Shown in pieces: positions 37,466-46,219 of a stretch of DNA of 64,000 nt. Location of the stretch: the NCBI RefSeq assembly GCF_003336805.1, contig NZ_QFWJ01000008.1, forward strand, positions 1-64,000. Reading direction: 5' to 3'. Origin of the DNA: Marinospirillum perlucidum. GTDB taxonomy: Bacteria; Pseudomonadota; Gammaproteobacteria; Pseudomonadales; Halomonadaceae. Numbering within the stretch: the stretch's first letter is position 1; every line of letters begins with the position of its first letter. Under the pieces are notes generated by a model that did not search any database, had not been told where the DNA came from, and worked only from the letters and a program-made list of their open reading frames with translations. Position numbers and translations under genes: made by a program.

Positions 37466-38391
37466 TGAGTATTCTTGTTGTAGCTGATCATCATAACAGT
37501 GAACTGACACCCGTGACCGCCAATGTGGTCGCTGCAGCCAAGGAAATCGGTGGTGATATTCACCTGCTGGTTGCTGGCGAAAACTGCCAGGCTGCTGCTG
37601 AAGCTGCCGCCAAGCTGGAGGGTGTCAGCAAAGTACTGGTCGCCGATAATGCTGCCTATGGTCATCAACTGGCTGAAAACGTGGCTGCACTGCTGGCTGA
37701 AATTGGTAAGGACTACAGCCACCTGCTGACTGGTGCCACAGCTGTGGGTAAAAATGTGTTTCCACGCGCAGCCGCCCTGCTGGATGTGGACCAGATTTCT
37801 GAAATCATCAGTGTGGAAAGTGCCGATACCTTCCAGCGTCCTATCTATGCCGGTAACGCCATTGCTACGGTTCAGAGCGAAGATGCCGTCAAGGTTATCA
37901 CCGTTCGTGGTACTTCTTTTGATCCGGTTGCTGAAACCGGTTCTGCTGAAATTGAAGCCCTGGACAAGGCAACCGATGCCGGTTTGTCCAGCCATGTCAG
38001 CGAAGAGCTGGCTGCTTCCGATCGTCCTGAACTGACTGCTGCCGGTGTTGTGGTTTCCGGCGGTCGTGGTGTAGGCAGTGAAGAAGGCTTTGACATCATC
38101 TACAAGCTGGCTGACAAACTGGGCGGTGCTGTAGGTGCTTCCCGTGCAGCAGTAGACGCCGGTTATGTGCCTAACGACCTGCAAGTGGGTCAGACGGGCA
38201 AGATCGTTGCTCCTCAGCTGTATATTGCTGCCGGTATTTCCGGTGCTATCCAGCATTTGGCAGGCATGAAAGACTCCAAAGTGATCGTGGCGATCAACAA
38301 AGACGAAGAAGCCCCCATCTTCCAGGTGGCGGACTATGGTCTGGTGGCCGATCTCTTTGAAGCTGTGCCTGAACTGGAAGGCAAGCTGTAA
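37465..38391 (+). CDS. etfA: Electron transfer flavoprotein alpha subunit
   Basis: FAD-binding partner of EtfB. The 308-residue protein has the C-terminal FAD domain with [54 protein letters not shown] and [20 protein letters not shown], all standard. Translationally coupled to etfB; the unit ends with a strong terminator. Confidence 0.97.
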   Translation: MSILVVADHHNSELTPVTANVVAAAKEIGGDIHLLVAGENCQAAAEAAAKLEGVSKVLVADNAAYGHQLAENVAALLAEIGKDYSHLLTGATAVGKNVFPRAAALLDVDQISEIISVESADTFQRPIYAGNAIATVQSEDAVKVITVRGTSFDPVAETGSAEIEALDKATDAGLSSHVSEELAASDRPELTAAGVVVSGGRGVGSEEGFDIIYKLADKLGGAVGASRAAVDAGYVPNDLQVGQTGKIVAPQLYIAAGISGAIQHLAGMKDSKVIVAINKDEEAPIFQVADYGLVADLFEAVPELEGKL

Positions 38392-38414
38392 GCTTTCAGG
38401 TTTTCCTGATGACC

Positions 38415-38442
38415 AAAGCCAGCCCTAGGGCTGGCTTTTTTT
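38415..38442 (+). terminator. Intrinsic terminator of etfBA
   Basis: A perfect 11-bp stem (AAAGCCAGCCC with GGGCTGGCTTT) with a minimal loop and a T-run, 24 bases after etfA. Confidence 0.92.
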
Positions 38443-38526
38443 ATTGTTTTTTATGTGACTAAGCTAGGCGCAGGCAGTGGACTCGTCTAGACTTCACCTC
38501 CCTTTTCACTGTGACCGGAATTGCCC

Positions 38527-39912
38527 TTGACTGCTTCAGCTTTTGATCAACTGCCTCTTAAAAAAGAACTTCTGACCAACCTGGAGTCTCTGGGTTATCT
38601 GCAAATGACCCAAGTGCAGGCAGAGGCCCTGCCAAGACTGCTGGCCGGTGAAGACCTGGTTGTGCAGGCGCAAACCGGTTCAGGTAAAACGGCGGCCTTT
38701 GCCCTGGGCCTGTTGCAATCGCTTGAGGAAAAGGATTTCAGCCTTCAGGGGCTGGTGCTTTGCCCAACCCGTGAACTGGCTGATCAGGTGGCCGAGGAGA
38801 TCCGGCGTCTGGCCCGCCAGCTGGCCAATATCAAGGTGCTAACCCTCTGTGGTGGCCAGCCTTTTGGTCCCCAGGTGCAATCACTCAAACATGGTGCCCA
38901 TTTGCTGGTGGCGACACCGGGCCGTCTTCTGGATCACCTGCAAAAGGGTAATCTGCAAGTGGATCAGGTTCGACAGCTGGTCCTGGATGAAGCAGACCGA
39001 ATGCTGGATATGGGCTTTCAGGAGCCCCTGGAAGCCCTGCTTGAAGCCCTGCCTCGCCAGCGGCAGACACTGCTGTTTAGTGCGACCTACCCGCCAGGTA
39101 TAGCCAGCCTGGCCAAGGCATATCTGCAGCAGCCGGGTCAATTGAAGGTTCAGAGCAGTCATCAGGTGGCTGAAATTGAGCAGCATTTCTACCGGATCGG
39201 GGATGCTAGCCAGAGATATGCCTCTCTTGAGCAGTTGCTACTCCATTACCAACCGGCTTCCTGCATGATCTTCTGTACGACTCGCAAGGAAACCCAATCA
39301 CTTGCCGAGGGACTGCGAGCGGCCGGTTTCAGTGCTCTGGCACTGCATGGCGAGCTGGAACAAAAAGACCGGGATCAGGTCTGGATCCAGTTTTCCAATC
39401 ACAGTGCCTCTCTGTTGGTTGCCACAGATGTGGCCGCTCGTGGCCTGGATATGAGTGCTCTGGATCTGGTGGTGAATTATAGCCCGGCCCTGGACCCTGA
39501 GGTTCATGTGCATCGCGTCGGTCGCACGGGTCGGGCTGGCGAAAAAGGCCTTGCCTTGACCCTGGTGGCCGAAGAGGAAGCCTTCCGGTTCGAAATTCTG
39601 GCCGAGTATCTGGATGCTGATTTATCCTTGGAAAACCTGCCTCCTGTCAAAATGCAAGCCCGGCCAGAGCCAGCTCCCATGCAGACCCTGATGGTGGATG
39701 GCGGGAAAAAACAGAAACTCAGGCCTGGGGATCTGCTTGGTGCCTTGACGGCTGATCCTGAGCTGGAAGCAGCGGGGATAGGCAAGATTCAAATCAAGGC
39801 CAGACAGAGTTATGTGGCTCTACCCAGAAACCTGGCACGCCAGGGCTTGTCACAGCTGCAGCAAGGAAAGCTTAAGGGCAAGAATTTCCGGGTCAGGCTT
39901 TTAAAAAGCTGA
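38527..39912 (+). CDS. dbpA: ATP-dependent RNA helicase DbpA
   Basis: DEAD-box helicase that remodels 23S rRNA in 50S assembly. In the 461 residues are QAQTGSGKTAAF, CPTRELADQVAEEIRRLA, ATPGRLLDHLQKGN, LDEADRMLDMGF, SATYPPG, VATDVAARGLDMSALDLVVN and HRVGRTGRAGEKG. The last 75 residues (DGGKKQKLRPGDLLGALT, IGKIQIKARQSYVAL, GKNFRVRLLK) form the RNA-binding domain that targets hairpin 92 of 23S rRNA and are specific to DbpA. Start is TTG; 38527 gives MTASAF with GGAA six bases upstream, while the TTG at 38521 directly abuts that signal. Confidence 0.95.
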   Translation: MTASAFDQLPLKKELLTNLESLGYLQMTQVQAEALPRLLAGEDLVVQAQTGSGKTAAFALGLLQSLEEKDFSLQGLVLCPTRELADQVAEEIRRLARQLANIKVLTLCGGQPFGPQVQSLKHGAHLLVATPGRLLDHLQKGNLQVDQVRQLVLDEADRMLDMGFQEPLEALLEALPRQRQTLLFSATYPPGIASLAKAYLQQPGQLKVQSSHQVAEIEQHFYRIGDASQRYASLEQLLLHYQPASCMIFCTTRKETQSLAEGLRAAGFSALALHGELEQKDRDQVWIQFSNHSASLLVATDVAARGLDMSALDLVVNYSPALDPEVHVHRVGRTGRAGEKGLALTLVAEEEAFRFEILAEYLDADLSLENLPPVKMQARPEPAPMQTLMVDGGKKQKLRPGDLLGALTADPELEAAGIGKIQIKARQSYVALPRNLARQGLSQLQQGKLKGKNFRVRLLKS

Positions 39913-39993
39913 AACAAAGCTGTTGCCTTAGTGAGGCGGACTGGATTCTGCTAAGGTATTGTTTAAATAAGTTTTTTGGGGAGAAGATAGATT

Positions 39994-40485
39994 ATGATGA
40001 AGCGAATCCTGGTGAGTGTGCTTCTCACGGTGACAGGCATGAATCTTCAGGCTGCTCCCATCGATGCCGTGGGGCTGGTGATTGGTGAGCCGACCGGCCT
40101 GACTGCTAAAAAATGGCTGGATGATGATCGGGCCCTGACAGCGGGTTTGGGCTGGTCCCTGGGTCGGGATACGGAGGTCTATCTATCCGCCGACTATCTG
40201 TTTCACGAGGACCAGTGGCTGGATTCCGTGACTCTTCCCCGTGAGCTGGATGGGCGCTTGGCTCCCTATTGGGGGGTAGGTGGCCGTTTTGAACTGGATG
40301 ATGAAGCGCCTCGTGAAAATCAGGATGATGACTGGGTTGCCGGTGTACGCTTTCCAGTAGGCCTGACCTACCTCTTTGCCCAATCCCCGTTTGATGTTTT
40401 TATCGAAATAGCGCCCGGCATGGATCTACTGCCCTCCACGGATTTGCGTATTGAGGCTGCTCTGGGTGGTCGTTTTTACTTCTGA
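39994..40485 (+). CDS. Secreted, outer-membrane-barrel-like hypothetical protein
   Basis: A 163-residue protein with a signal peptide (MMKRILVSVLLTVTGMNLQA, cut before API). The mature part shows alternating strands and ends in GGRFYF, an aromatic C-terminus as in outer-membrane barrels. Motifs such as GLVIGEPTGLTAKKWLDDD, GLGWSLGRDTEVYLSADYLFH and APYWGVGGRFE resemble small barrel proteins annotated BAPKO_0422-like or DUF3996. Function unknown. The gene stands alone between dbpA and the ArsC-like gene. Confidence 0.7.
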   Translation: MMKRILVSVLLTVTGMNLQAAPIDAVGLVIGEPTGLTAKKWLDDDRALTAGLGWSLGRDTEVYLSADYLFHEDQWLDSVTLPRELDGRLAPYWGVGGRFELDDEAPRENQDDDWVAGVRFPVGLTYLFAQSPFDVFIEIAPGMDLLPSTDLRIEAALGGRFYF

Positions 40486-40652
40486 CTTGGTTGCAGCATT
40501 AACAACAAAAACCTTTTGTACGGGTTCTTTACTACTTGAGAGCTGCGAAGAACCTGGCCGTTAATCAACACTCTTCGGGAAGGAGGGGTCGCTAAGCGAC
40601 TGGCCTGCTTTTTGCAGATTTAAAAGGAATTCAGTCTGCCAGGAGGTGCCTT

Positions 40653-41075
40653 GTGACCCGAGTAATTTTCTATGAAAAGCCCGGATGTATAAATAATACC
40701 CGCCAGAAGCAGCTCCTGGCGGCGTCCGGTCATGAAGTCATAGCCTGTAATCTGCTTAAGGAACCCTGGACAAGCGAGGGCTTAAAAGCCTTTTTCCAAG
40801 ACCTGCCTTTGCCCGCCTGGTTTAACAAGGCAGCACCAGCCATCAAACAAGGGGAAATCAAACCGGAAGAACTGACAGAAGATCAGGCGCTGGCTTTGAT
40901 GTTGAAGGAGCCGCTCTTGATCCGCCGCCCCCTGATGCTGGCTGAGGGAGAAAGAAAGGTGGGCTTTGAAGTGGATGAAGTGAAGGCCTGGATAGGCTTG
41001 GATGAGCCCGAAGGTAATCCGGACTTGCAAACTTGCCCGCGTAGCCATGAGGCTTCTTCCTGTAAGCCTGCCTAG
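40653..41075 (+). CDS. ArsC/Spx-fold protein of the nitrogenase-associated family
   Basis: A 140-residue thioredoxin-fold protein. It opens with VIFYEKPGCINNTRQKQLLAASGHEV and continues KEPWTSEGLKAFF, LMLKEPLLIRRPLML and WIGL, the pattern of the family called nitrogenase-associated protein (related to arsenate reductase ArsC). Only one Cys is in the active-site loop (GCINNT). The C-terminal tail adds two more (TCPRSHEASSC), which could act as partners. Start is GTG with AGGAGG six bases upstream. No nif or ars genes are nearby. Activity is unknown. Confidence 0.82.
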   Translation: MTRVIFYEKPGCINNTRQKQLLAASGHEVIACNLLKEPWTSEGLKAFFQDLPLPAWFNKAAPAIKQGEIKPEELTEDQALALMLKEPLLIRRPLMLAEGERKVGFEVDEVKAWIGLDEPEGNPDLQTCPRSHEASSCKPA

Positions 41076-41121
41076 GTCTGTCTGACTCTGTCTTCCTAGC
41101 TAAATGCTGCTGCTATAAGAC

Positions 41122-41161
41122 CGCTGGATCTGGATATAAAACCAGAATCCAGCGTTTTTTT
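41122..41161 (+). terminator. Intrinsic terminator of the ArsC-like gene
   Basis: CGCTGGATCTGG pairs with CCAGAATCCAGCG (one bulged A) over an 8-base loop, followed by seven T. It ends in the stop codon of the convergent lipoprotein gene. Confidence 0.88.
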
Positions 41162-41672
41162 ACTCACTCTGGGGAGTGGCATCCCGATTCAAATTATGAT
41201 CGTCCATGGAAATCAGGCGTAGTTTGTTTTTGATATTGTTTTGAGCAGTGAGTGGCTGTCTTTCTAAAAGTTCTGTTTTATCCGGTATGCCAATCCGGCT
41301 ATTAAATGTCATCTCGTAATAATAGACTTCCCCGGCTTCAAAATTTTCTGTCACTTCACCGGTAAAACCAAAAGTACTGGTTGCTGGGGCTTCCAGATGG
41401 TGTTCGCCGGGAGGCAGTTCCAACCAAACAAAGCTGAAGGCAAGAGTCGGAATGGGCTGCCCATCAACGCTGAGTTCATAGGCCACATAAGAGTAGTCAC
41501 CACCAAGGCGATATACATAGACGGTTGCTGCTTCTGGGTTGGGTTCAAACTCAACCGCTTCATCGTAGTTTTCCGAACCGGGTAATTCGGAATAAACGGT
41601 GGTGGTACAGCCAGCACTGAGCATTAGAACGACGATAAAACTCAAGGCAAGTAAATATTTGATCCTAGTCAT
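41160..41672 (-). CDS. DUF2846-type lipoprotein
   Basis: A 170-residue lipoprotein. The signal peptide ends in the lipobox LSAGC, so Cys 22 would be lipidated; the following residues are Thr-Thr-Thr, which favours the outer membrane. The mature domain has AATVYVYRLGG, YELSVDGQPI, FVWLELPPGEHHLEAP and GEVYYYEMTF, the pattern of DUF2846, a beta-rich domain of unknown function. It stands alone and its neighbours give no hint of its job. Confidence 0.82.
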   Translation of the reverse strand: MTRIKYLLALSFIVVLMLSAGCTTTVYSELPGSENYDEAVEFEPNPEAATVYVYRLGGDYSYVAYELSVDGQPIPTLAFSFVWLELPPGEHHLEAPATSTFGFTGEVTENFEAGEVYYYEMTFNSRIGIPDKTELLERQPLTAQNNIKNKLRLISMDDHNLNRDATPQSE

Positions 41673-41777
41673 TTTATTCTCCTTTCAATGTTTTTCTATC
41701 CTGAATATAAATATTGAAAGTGAAAATAAGACCAAGGTTTTAAATCTAAAGTGATAGCTGCTTTCCATTGCTAGAAA

Positions 41778-44102
41778 TTATTTGTTTTCTGAAGCCTCAG
41801 CCAGTTGATTACGACCTCTTTTTTTAGCGAGATATAAAGCGGAATCGGCCGCCTTGAGCAGTTGGTTCTTGTCATTGCCATCCTGCGGATAGCGGGCCAG
41901 TCCCAGAGAGACGGTAACCGGCTGAGTCACCTGGCGGCCCAGTTGAGCATTAATCTGCTTTTCCACCCTCTCGCGAATAAGCTCTGCCAGGGTTCTTAGG
42001 CCTTGCTGATGGGTTTCCGGAATAATCAGCGTGAATTCTTCCCCGCCATAGCGACAGGCGATGTCTTCTTTACGCAGACAGTTTTGCAGAAGCTGCCCCA
42101 CGAGTTTTAGTACCTGATCACCCACTTCATGTCCATGGTTGTCATTGAAGTCCTTGAAGTAGTCGATATCCAGCATAATAATTCCCAACTCCTCTTGATG
42201 GCGCTGAGCGCGGGAAAGTTCGCTGGTCAAGCTGGCCTCCAATTGACGGCGATTATAGAGGCCCGTCAGGGTGTCGCGGATGGATTGCTGATGGAGGCGT
42301 TCACGCAGTCGCAGATTGATTAGTGACAGGGTGGCATGTTCAGCCGCTGTAGTCAGTAGAGTCTCGCGTCGTGCTAATTCTCTGGAATCCTGGTTGGCAG
42401 AGTCCGTAGCCTGGAACTGGATGCGGATAATACCCGTTACACTGCCTTCAGCCTGGAGGGGAACACAGAGGTTCAGGTTTTGCTCGCGGGTCTGACAGTA
42501 GGGGCAGAGATTATCCCTGTTTTCCGGCAGGCTGGTATGACTCTGGCCACGGCGCACGGCCCAGCAGCTTTCTGCGGGTGTCAGTTGTTGGGGGGTCGCT
42601 TCGTCGCCCCACTGAGTAATTCGTTGCAGATGTCTATCAGGAGCTACCCGATAGGCGCTGCCGGAATCCATGGGAAAGAGAGCCTGACAAGCCTGGAGGG
42701 TTACAGTAAAGACTTCATCTTCACTGTGGCAGGATAGAAGCAGTTCGCCCATGCGGGTGAAAACGCTGCTTTCATGGTTTCGGGTTTCCAGATGCTGAAC
42801 GGTTTCTGCCAGACGGGCTGTACGCTCCTCGACCCGTTTTTCCATGTGATCCATTTGATCCTTGAGGCGGGTGACCATGGCATTGAAGGTGGTGGCCAGG
42901 AGGCCGATTTCATCCCGGCGTTTGATGTTGGTTCGAACATTCAAGTTGCCATCTCTGACTTTGGATGCCAGATCGGCCAGGATGGTAATGGGGTGAATCA
43001 GTCGATTCAAAAAGAAGTAGGCAGCAATGAAAGTAATCACCAGAATCACGGCAGCAATAATGAGCAGGCGGTAAGTCAGAGCATTGGCGGTTCTTTCCAG
43101 CTCATCCATATACACTGAAGAGGCCATGTACCAGTCAAATTCGGGTAAATACTTAACCCAGGAGATCTTTTCGTAGATGTAATGCCCCGGGTCTGAAGGC
43201 TTGTCCCACTGGTAAACCAGATGTTCATTGTCAGAATTGGCCACCGCCATGAGTTCGTGAGCCAGGGAGCGGTTGGTCAGGGGGTTGATGCGTTCACTGA
43301 CATTCTTGCCTTCCAGATTGGGGTTGGGGTGAATGATCATATCCATGTTGGAGTCGAACACAAATAAATAGCCCGTCTGGCTGATGCGCGTCTGGTGGAT
43401 CTGCTCGCGCAGGCGTTGAATCAGTTCTCCACGTCTTTGTTCGATTTGGGTTTCCACATCCTGGATACTGGTGGTCGCAGCCAGTATCCAGTCGTATTCT
43501 GGCAGATAGCGAAAGTAGGCCAGTTTTTCCGAGGGGGGCTCTTCAGGGCTGGGCTTCCATTGGTAACGACTGAAACCCTCCCCATTTTCATTGATGCTGG
43601 CGGTCAAAGCTTGCAGGTCGAGCCCTTGCAGATGTTGCTGGGCTTGGGTCAGCCTCATGCCATTGAATTGATTGCTGGGGTGGGAGAGGATATTGCCCTG
43701 GCCATCAAGGACGACTAGATAGTTGTTATTACCAAATTGCAGCTTGCGCAGTTGCTGCAGCAGCTCCGCCTGGCCTACTGCCGGAGAGTTTACATGATGC
43801 TGGATGCTGATATCCAATTGCTTCATGGCCGCTGTGGCCAGATTCAAGAGGGTGTGCAGCTCTTCCTTGCGGGTTTGCAGGGCAAAGCTTTCCCAGTCGA
43901 GAAGATTCTGGTGGGCACTAACAGCCAGCTGGTAGGTGCTATTGAGTACCAGTCTGCCGTTGTACTCTTCCTGCTCTTCCACAGTATCTCTCAGCCAGGG
44001 TACAGAAGCCCAATAGCTGACACTGGTAAAGAAAAGCGCTGCCAGAAAAATACTGGTCAGGGTTTTACGAAAGAGTTTTGATTTTCTGAGCCGGTTTTTC
44101 AA
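41778..44102 (-). CDS. Membrane diguanylate cyclase with duplicated Cache, HAMP and Cys-rich GAF domain
   Basis: A 774-residue sensor enzyme. Order: membrane helix (12-33); two similar Cache modules, about 125-212 and 243-330, each ending in YLPE(Y/F)DW; second helix (344-366); HAMP (367-420) and coiled coil; GAF (about 445-590); GGDEF from about 608. The catalytic motif is GGEEF (686-690) with an RKED inhibition site (677-680), so c-di-GMP synthesis and feedback look intact. The GAF domain has four Cys (513, 533, 536, 546, including CPYC) that could bind a metal or sense redox. It would combine a periplasmic ligand with an internal signal. The dispersed palindromic element lies about 95 bases upstream of its start. 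Confidence 0.9.
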   Translation of the reverse strand: MKNRLRKSKLFRKTLTSIFLAALFFTSVSYWASVPWLRDTVEEQEEYNGRLVLNSTYQLAVSAHQNLLDWESFALQTRKEELHTLLNLATAAMKQLDISIQHHVNSPAVGQAELLQQLRKLQFGNNNYLVVLDGQGNILSHPSNQFNGMRLTQAQQHLQGLDLQALTASINENGEGFSRYQWKPSPEEPPSEKLAYFRYLPEYDWILAATTSIQDVETQIEQRRGELIQRLREQIHQTRISQTGYLFVFDSNMDMIIHPNPNLEGKNVSERINPLTNRSLAHELMAVANSDNEHLVYQWDKPSDPGHYIYEKISWVKYLPEFDWYMASSVYMDELERTANALTYRLLIIAAVILVITFIAAYFFLNRLIHPITILADLASKVRDGNLNVRTNIKRRDEIGLLATTFNAMVTRLKDQMDHMEKRVEERTARLAETVQHLETRNHESSVFTRMGELLLSCHSEDEVFTVTLQACQALFPMDSGSAYRVAPDRHLQRITQWGDEATPQQLTPAESCWAVRRGQSHTSLPENRDNLCPYCQTREQNLNLCVPLQAEGSVTGIIRIQFQATDSANQDSRELARRETLLTTAAEHATLSLINLRLRERLHQQSIRDTLTGLYNRRQLEASLTSELSRAQRHQEELGIIMLDIDYFKDFNDNHGHEVGDQVLKLVGQLLQNCLRKEDIACRYGGEEFTLIIPETHQQGLRTLAELIRERVEKQINAQLGRQVTQPVTVSLGLARYPQDGNDKNQLLKAADSALYLAKKRGRNQLAEASENK

Positions 44103-44196
44103 AATCTATCAACTTGCCTGTTCATGTCCATCAAGGTAAAAAATCCGGGTACAGCATGGCCTGAGTCGTGCAGAATAGAGGGCGCGGTAGAGGTTT

Positions 44197-44340
44197 AAGA
44201 AACCTCGGATTAACTATTGCGCTTGCTTATGCTACGTTGAAATTAGCCTCAAAATGCTCATTTACTGCTTGTAAACTCCGCTTTATCGTTTAATTTCGCC
44301 TTGCCTAACCTGCGCTCATCACGTTAATCAGAGGCTCCTT
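44197..44340. repeat. Dispersed palindromic element, copy 2 (MITE-like)
   Basis: A 144-bp element bounded by AAGAAACCTCGGATTAAC (44197-44214) and GTTAATCAGAGGCTCCTT (44323-44340), an 18-bp terminal inverted repeat with 15 matches. Both ends recur at 1917-1994 in the opposite orientation: the AAGAAACC end is shared for 27 bases with one mismatch, the AAGGAGCC end for 18 bases with one. The interior has further nested complementarity (GAAATTA with TAATTTC, TTTAC with GTAAA), so the whole element can fold into a long hairpin. There is no coding capacity and no clear target duplication. Confidence 0.75.
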
Positions 44341-44349
44341 GATTATTGA

Positions 44350-44363
44350 TTGACATTAATCAA
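44350..44363. promoter_or_regulatory. FNR/ANR-type operator
   Basis: TTGACATTAATCAA matches the FNR consensus TTGAT-N4-ATCAA at nine of ten defined bases. If the -10 is TAATTA at about 44387-44392, its centre lies near -42 from the expected start site, the usual position for activation by FNR. The box starts ten bases after the palindromic element and is upstream of the DUF1538-PII operon. Confidence 0.6.
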
Positions 44364-44491
44364 AGCCCTTCTGACCGTCAATTGATTAATTATACTTTTT
44401 GAGCATAGAACAAAAATAAAGAAACGTTGCACATTTTTACATTAAGTGCCCTGCAAAGAGCGGGCAAACCCGACCCGTTCAGGAGAATCCG

Positions 44492-46219
44492 ATGGTCGAA
44501 AAGACCCGCAGTATCCGTTATGGACAATATATTCGTGAAACCCAGGTCGATCATCGGCATATCAGTTATAACGACCTAACAGCACCTGCAGTTACTTCTT
44601 CACGACGGATCAGTCTAAGGCCACTGGATGTCTATCGTCTGGTGCAGCCCTATATTTCCCTGCGCTTTCTGGAACAGCTGTATGCGCTGGTACCCTTGGC
44701 TCTCTATCTGGCTTTTTTCCAACTTCTAATTTTGCGTCAGGAGGTGGAAGGAACCCTAGCCATCAGCCTGGGTTTGCTGGCGGTCATAGTCGGATTGATG
44801 CTGTTCATGGAGGGCATCAAGCAGGGGTTGATGCCTCTGGGTGAATTTATCGGTAATACCCTGCCCAAGAAACAGGCACTGCCCGCAGTGCTCTTGGTGG
44901 CCTTTCTGCTGGGAATTGGCGTCACCTTTGCCGAACCAGCGATTGGTGCGCTCAAGGCAGCAGGAGCCCTGGTCAAGGTGGAAAAAGCCCCTTACCTCTA
45001 TGCACTCCTGACTGACTATGCCGACTGGCTGGTCTTACTGGTGGGTGTCGGTGTCGGGTTGGCCGCTGTGCTGGGAACCCTGCGATTTGTTTATAACTGG
45101 AGTCTGAAGCCCTATATATATCTGGCTTTGACGCCAGCTCTTCTGCTCACCCTCTACTTTATGCAGGATCCTAATCTGGCCCCGGTGTTGGGTCTGGCCT
45201 GGGATAGCGGTGCAGTCACTACCGGGCCGGTTACTGTTCCCCTGGTGCTGGCTCTGGGGATAGGCATCGCTTCGGCTTCAGGGCGGGGCAGCAGTGCCCT
45301 GGTGGGCTTTGGAATAGTGACCCTGGCTTCACTCTTTCCGGTGATCTGTGTGCTGGGCCTGGCACTCTATGTTTCCTGGATACTGACACCCGAAGCCATT
45401 ATCCAAGCCGCCAGTGTCACGACCCAGTTAGAAGCCTCGATAGCCTGGTATCAGCAGACACCGGGAGAAGAGATGGTGTTGGGGTTGAGAGCCATACTGC
45501 CCTTGGTTCTCTTTCTCCTCCTGATTAGCCGTTTTTTACTCAAGGAGAAACTGAACAACGGCGGCATTCTTGCCTATGGTATTTTTCTGGCGGTTGCCGG
45601 GATGATTTTATTCAATATCGGCCTGACCTATGGTCTGGCTGCCTTGGGAGGGCAAGCGGGTAGCCTCTTGCCCTCCGCTTTTACAGCCCTGGAAACCCCC
45701 GGTGGTCAGCTACAACCTGCGATCTATTCTTACGGGTTGGGTTTGCTGGTTGTTCTCTGTTTTGCCTGGATACTGGGTTTCGGGGCGACCCTGGCTGAGC
45801 CGGCGCTCAATGCACTGGGGATGACTGTAGAACGCCTGACTCAGGGGGTATTCAAAAAGAGAACTCTGATTTATGCGGTTAGCCTGGGGGTGGGCAGTGG
45901 TATCCTGCTGGGGGTTCTCAAGATTATTTTTGACTGGCCCCTGGCCTGGTTATTGATTCCCTTTTATTTGCTGGCACTCTTGTTAACCTATTTCTCCAGC
46001 GAAGAATTTGTCAATATTGCCTGGGATAGTGCCGGGGTCACGACCGGTCCCATCACCGTGCCTTTGGTACTGGCCATGGGGTTGGGGATCGGTGAGGCCG
46101 TCCAGGTAGCGGAGGGCTTTGGCATTCTTTCCATGGCTTCCATCGGCCCGATACTGGCCGTTTTAACCACAGGGCTCTGGGCCCAGTGGCAGGCCAAACA
46201 CCAACAGGAGACGGCATGA
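44492..46219 (+). CDS. DUF1538 membrane protein with two internal repeats
   Basis: A 575-residue inner-membrane protein with 12 or more hydrophobic segments. Two homologous halves are evident: GVTFAEPA (143-150) and GATLAEPA (431-438); WDSGAVTTGPVTVPLVLA (237-254) and WDSAGVTTGPITVPLVLA (511-528). These are DUF1538 signatures; a duplicated fold with conserved, partly broken helices is typical of transporters, but no substrate is known to me. The first 55 residues are polar and cytosolic. CAGGAG precedes the ATG. The stop overlaps the start of a PII gene (ATGA), so the membrane protein and the PII protein are made together, as amtB and glnK are elsewhere. An FNR-type box lies 130 bases upstream. 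Confidence 0.9.
   Translation: MVEKTRSIRYGQYIRETQVDHRHISYNDLTAPAVTSSRRISLRPLDVYRLVQPYISLRFLEQLYALVPLALYLAFFQLLILRQEVEGTLAISLGLLAVIVGLMLFMEGIKQGLMPLGEFIGNTLPKKQALPAVLLVAFLLGIGVTFAEPAIGALKAAGALVKVEKAPYLYALLTDYADWLVLLVGVGVGLAAVLGTLRFVYNWSLKPYIYLALTPALLLTLYFMQDPNLAPVLGLAWDSGAVTTGPVTVPLVLALGIGIASASGRGSSALVGFGIVTLASLFPVICVLGLALYVSWILTPEAIIQAASVTTQLEASIAWYQQTPGEEMVLGLRAILPLVLFLLLISRFLLKEKLNNGGILAYGIFLAVAGMILFNIGLTYGLAALGGQAGSLLPSAFTALETPGGQLQPAIYSYGLGLLVVLCFAWILGFGATLAEPALNALGMTVERLTQGVFKKRTLIYAVSLGVGSGILLGVLKIIFDWPLAWLLIPFYLLALLLTYFSSEEFVNIAWDSAGVTTGPITVPLVLAMGLGIGEAVQVAEGFGILSMASIGPILAVLTTGLWAQWQAKHQQETA

Larger units (their letters stand above)
44103..44491. other. Gene-free region between the diguanylate cyclase and DUF1538 genes
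   Basis: 389 bases without a gene. It holds the promoter of the leftward cyclase gene, the 144-bp palindromic element (44197-44340), an FNR-type box (44350-44363), a possible -10 for the rightward operon (TAATTA at about 44387 or TATACT at 44391) and, at the end, CAGGAG before the DUF1538 start. Confidence 0.8.

Noticed and set aside
40523-40600. Small inverted repeats (GGTTCTT/AAGAACC and GTCGCTAAGCGAC) between the barrel-like and ArsC-like genes
   Set aside because: Short arms, no promoter relation and no second copy; chance is likely. The AGGGGTCGC-AAGCGA string also at 22552 is too short to call a repeat family.
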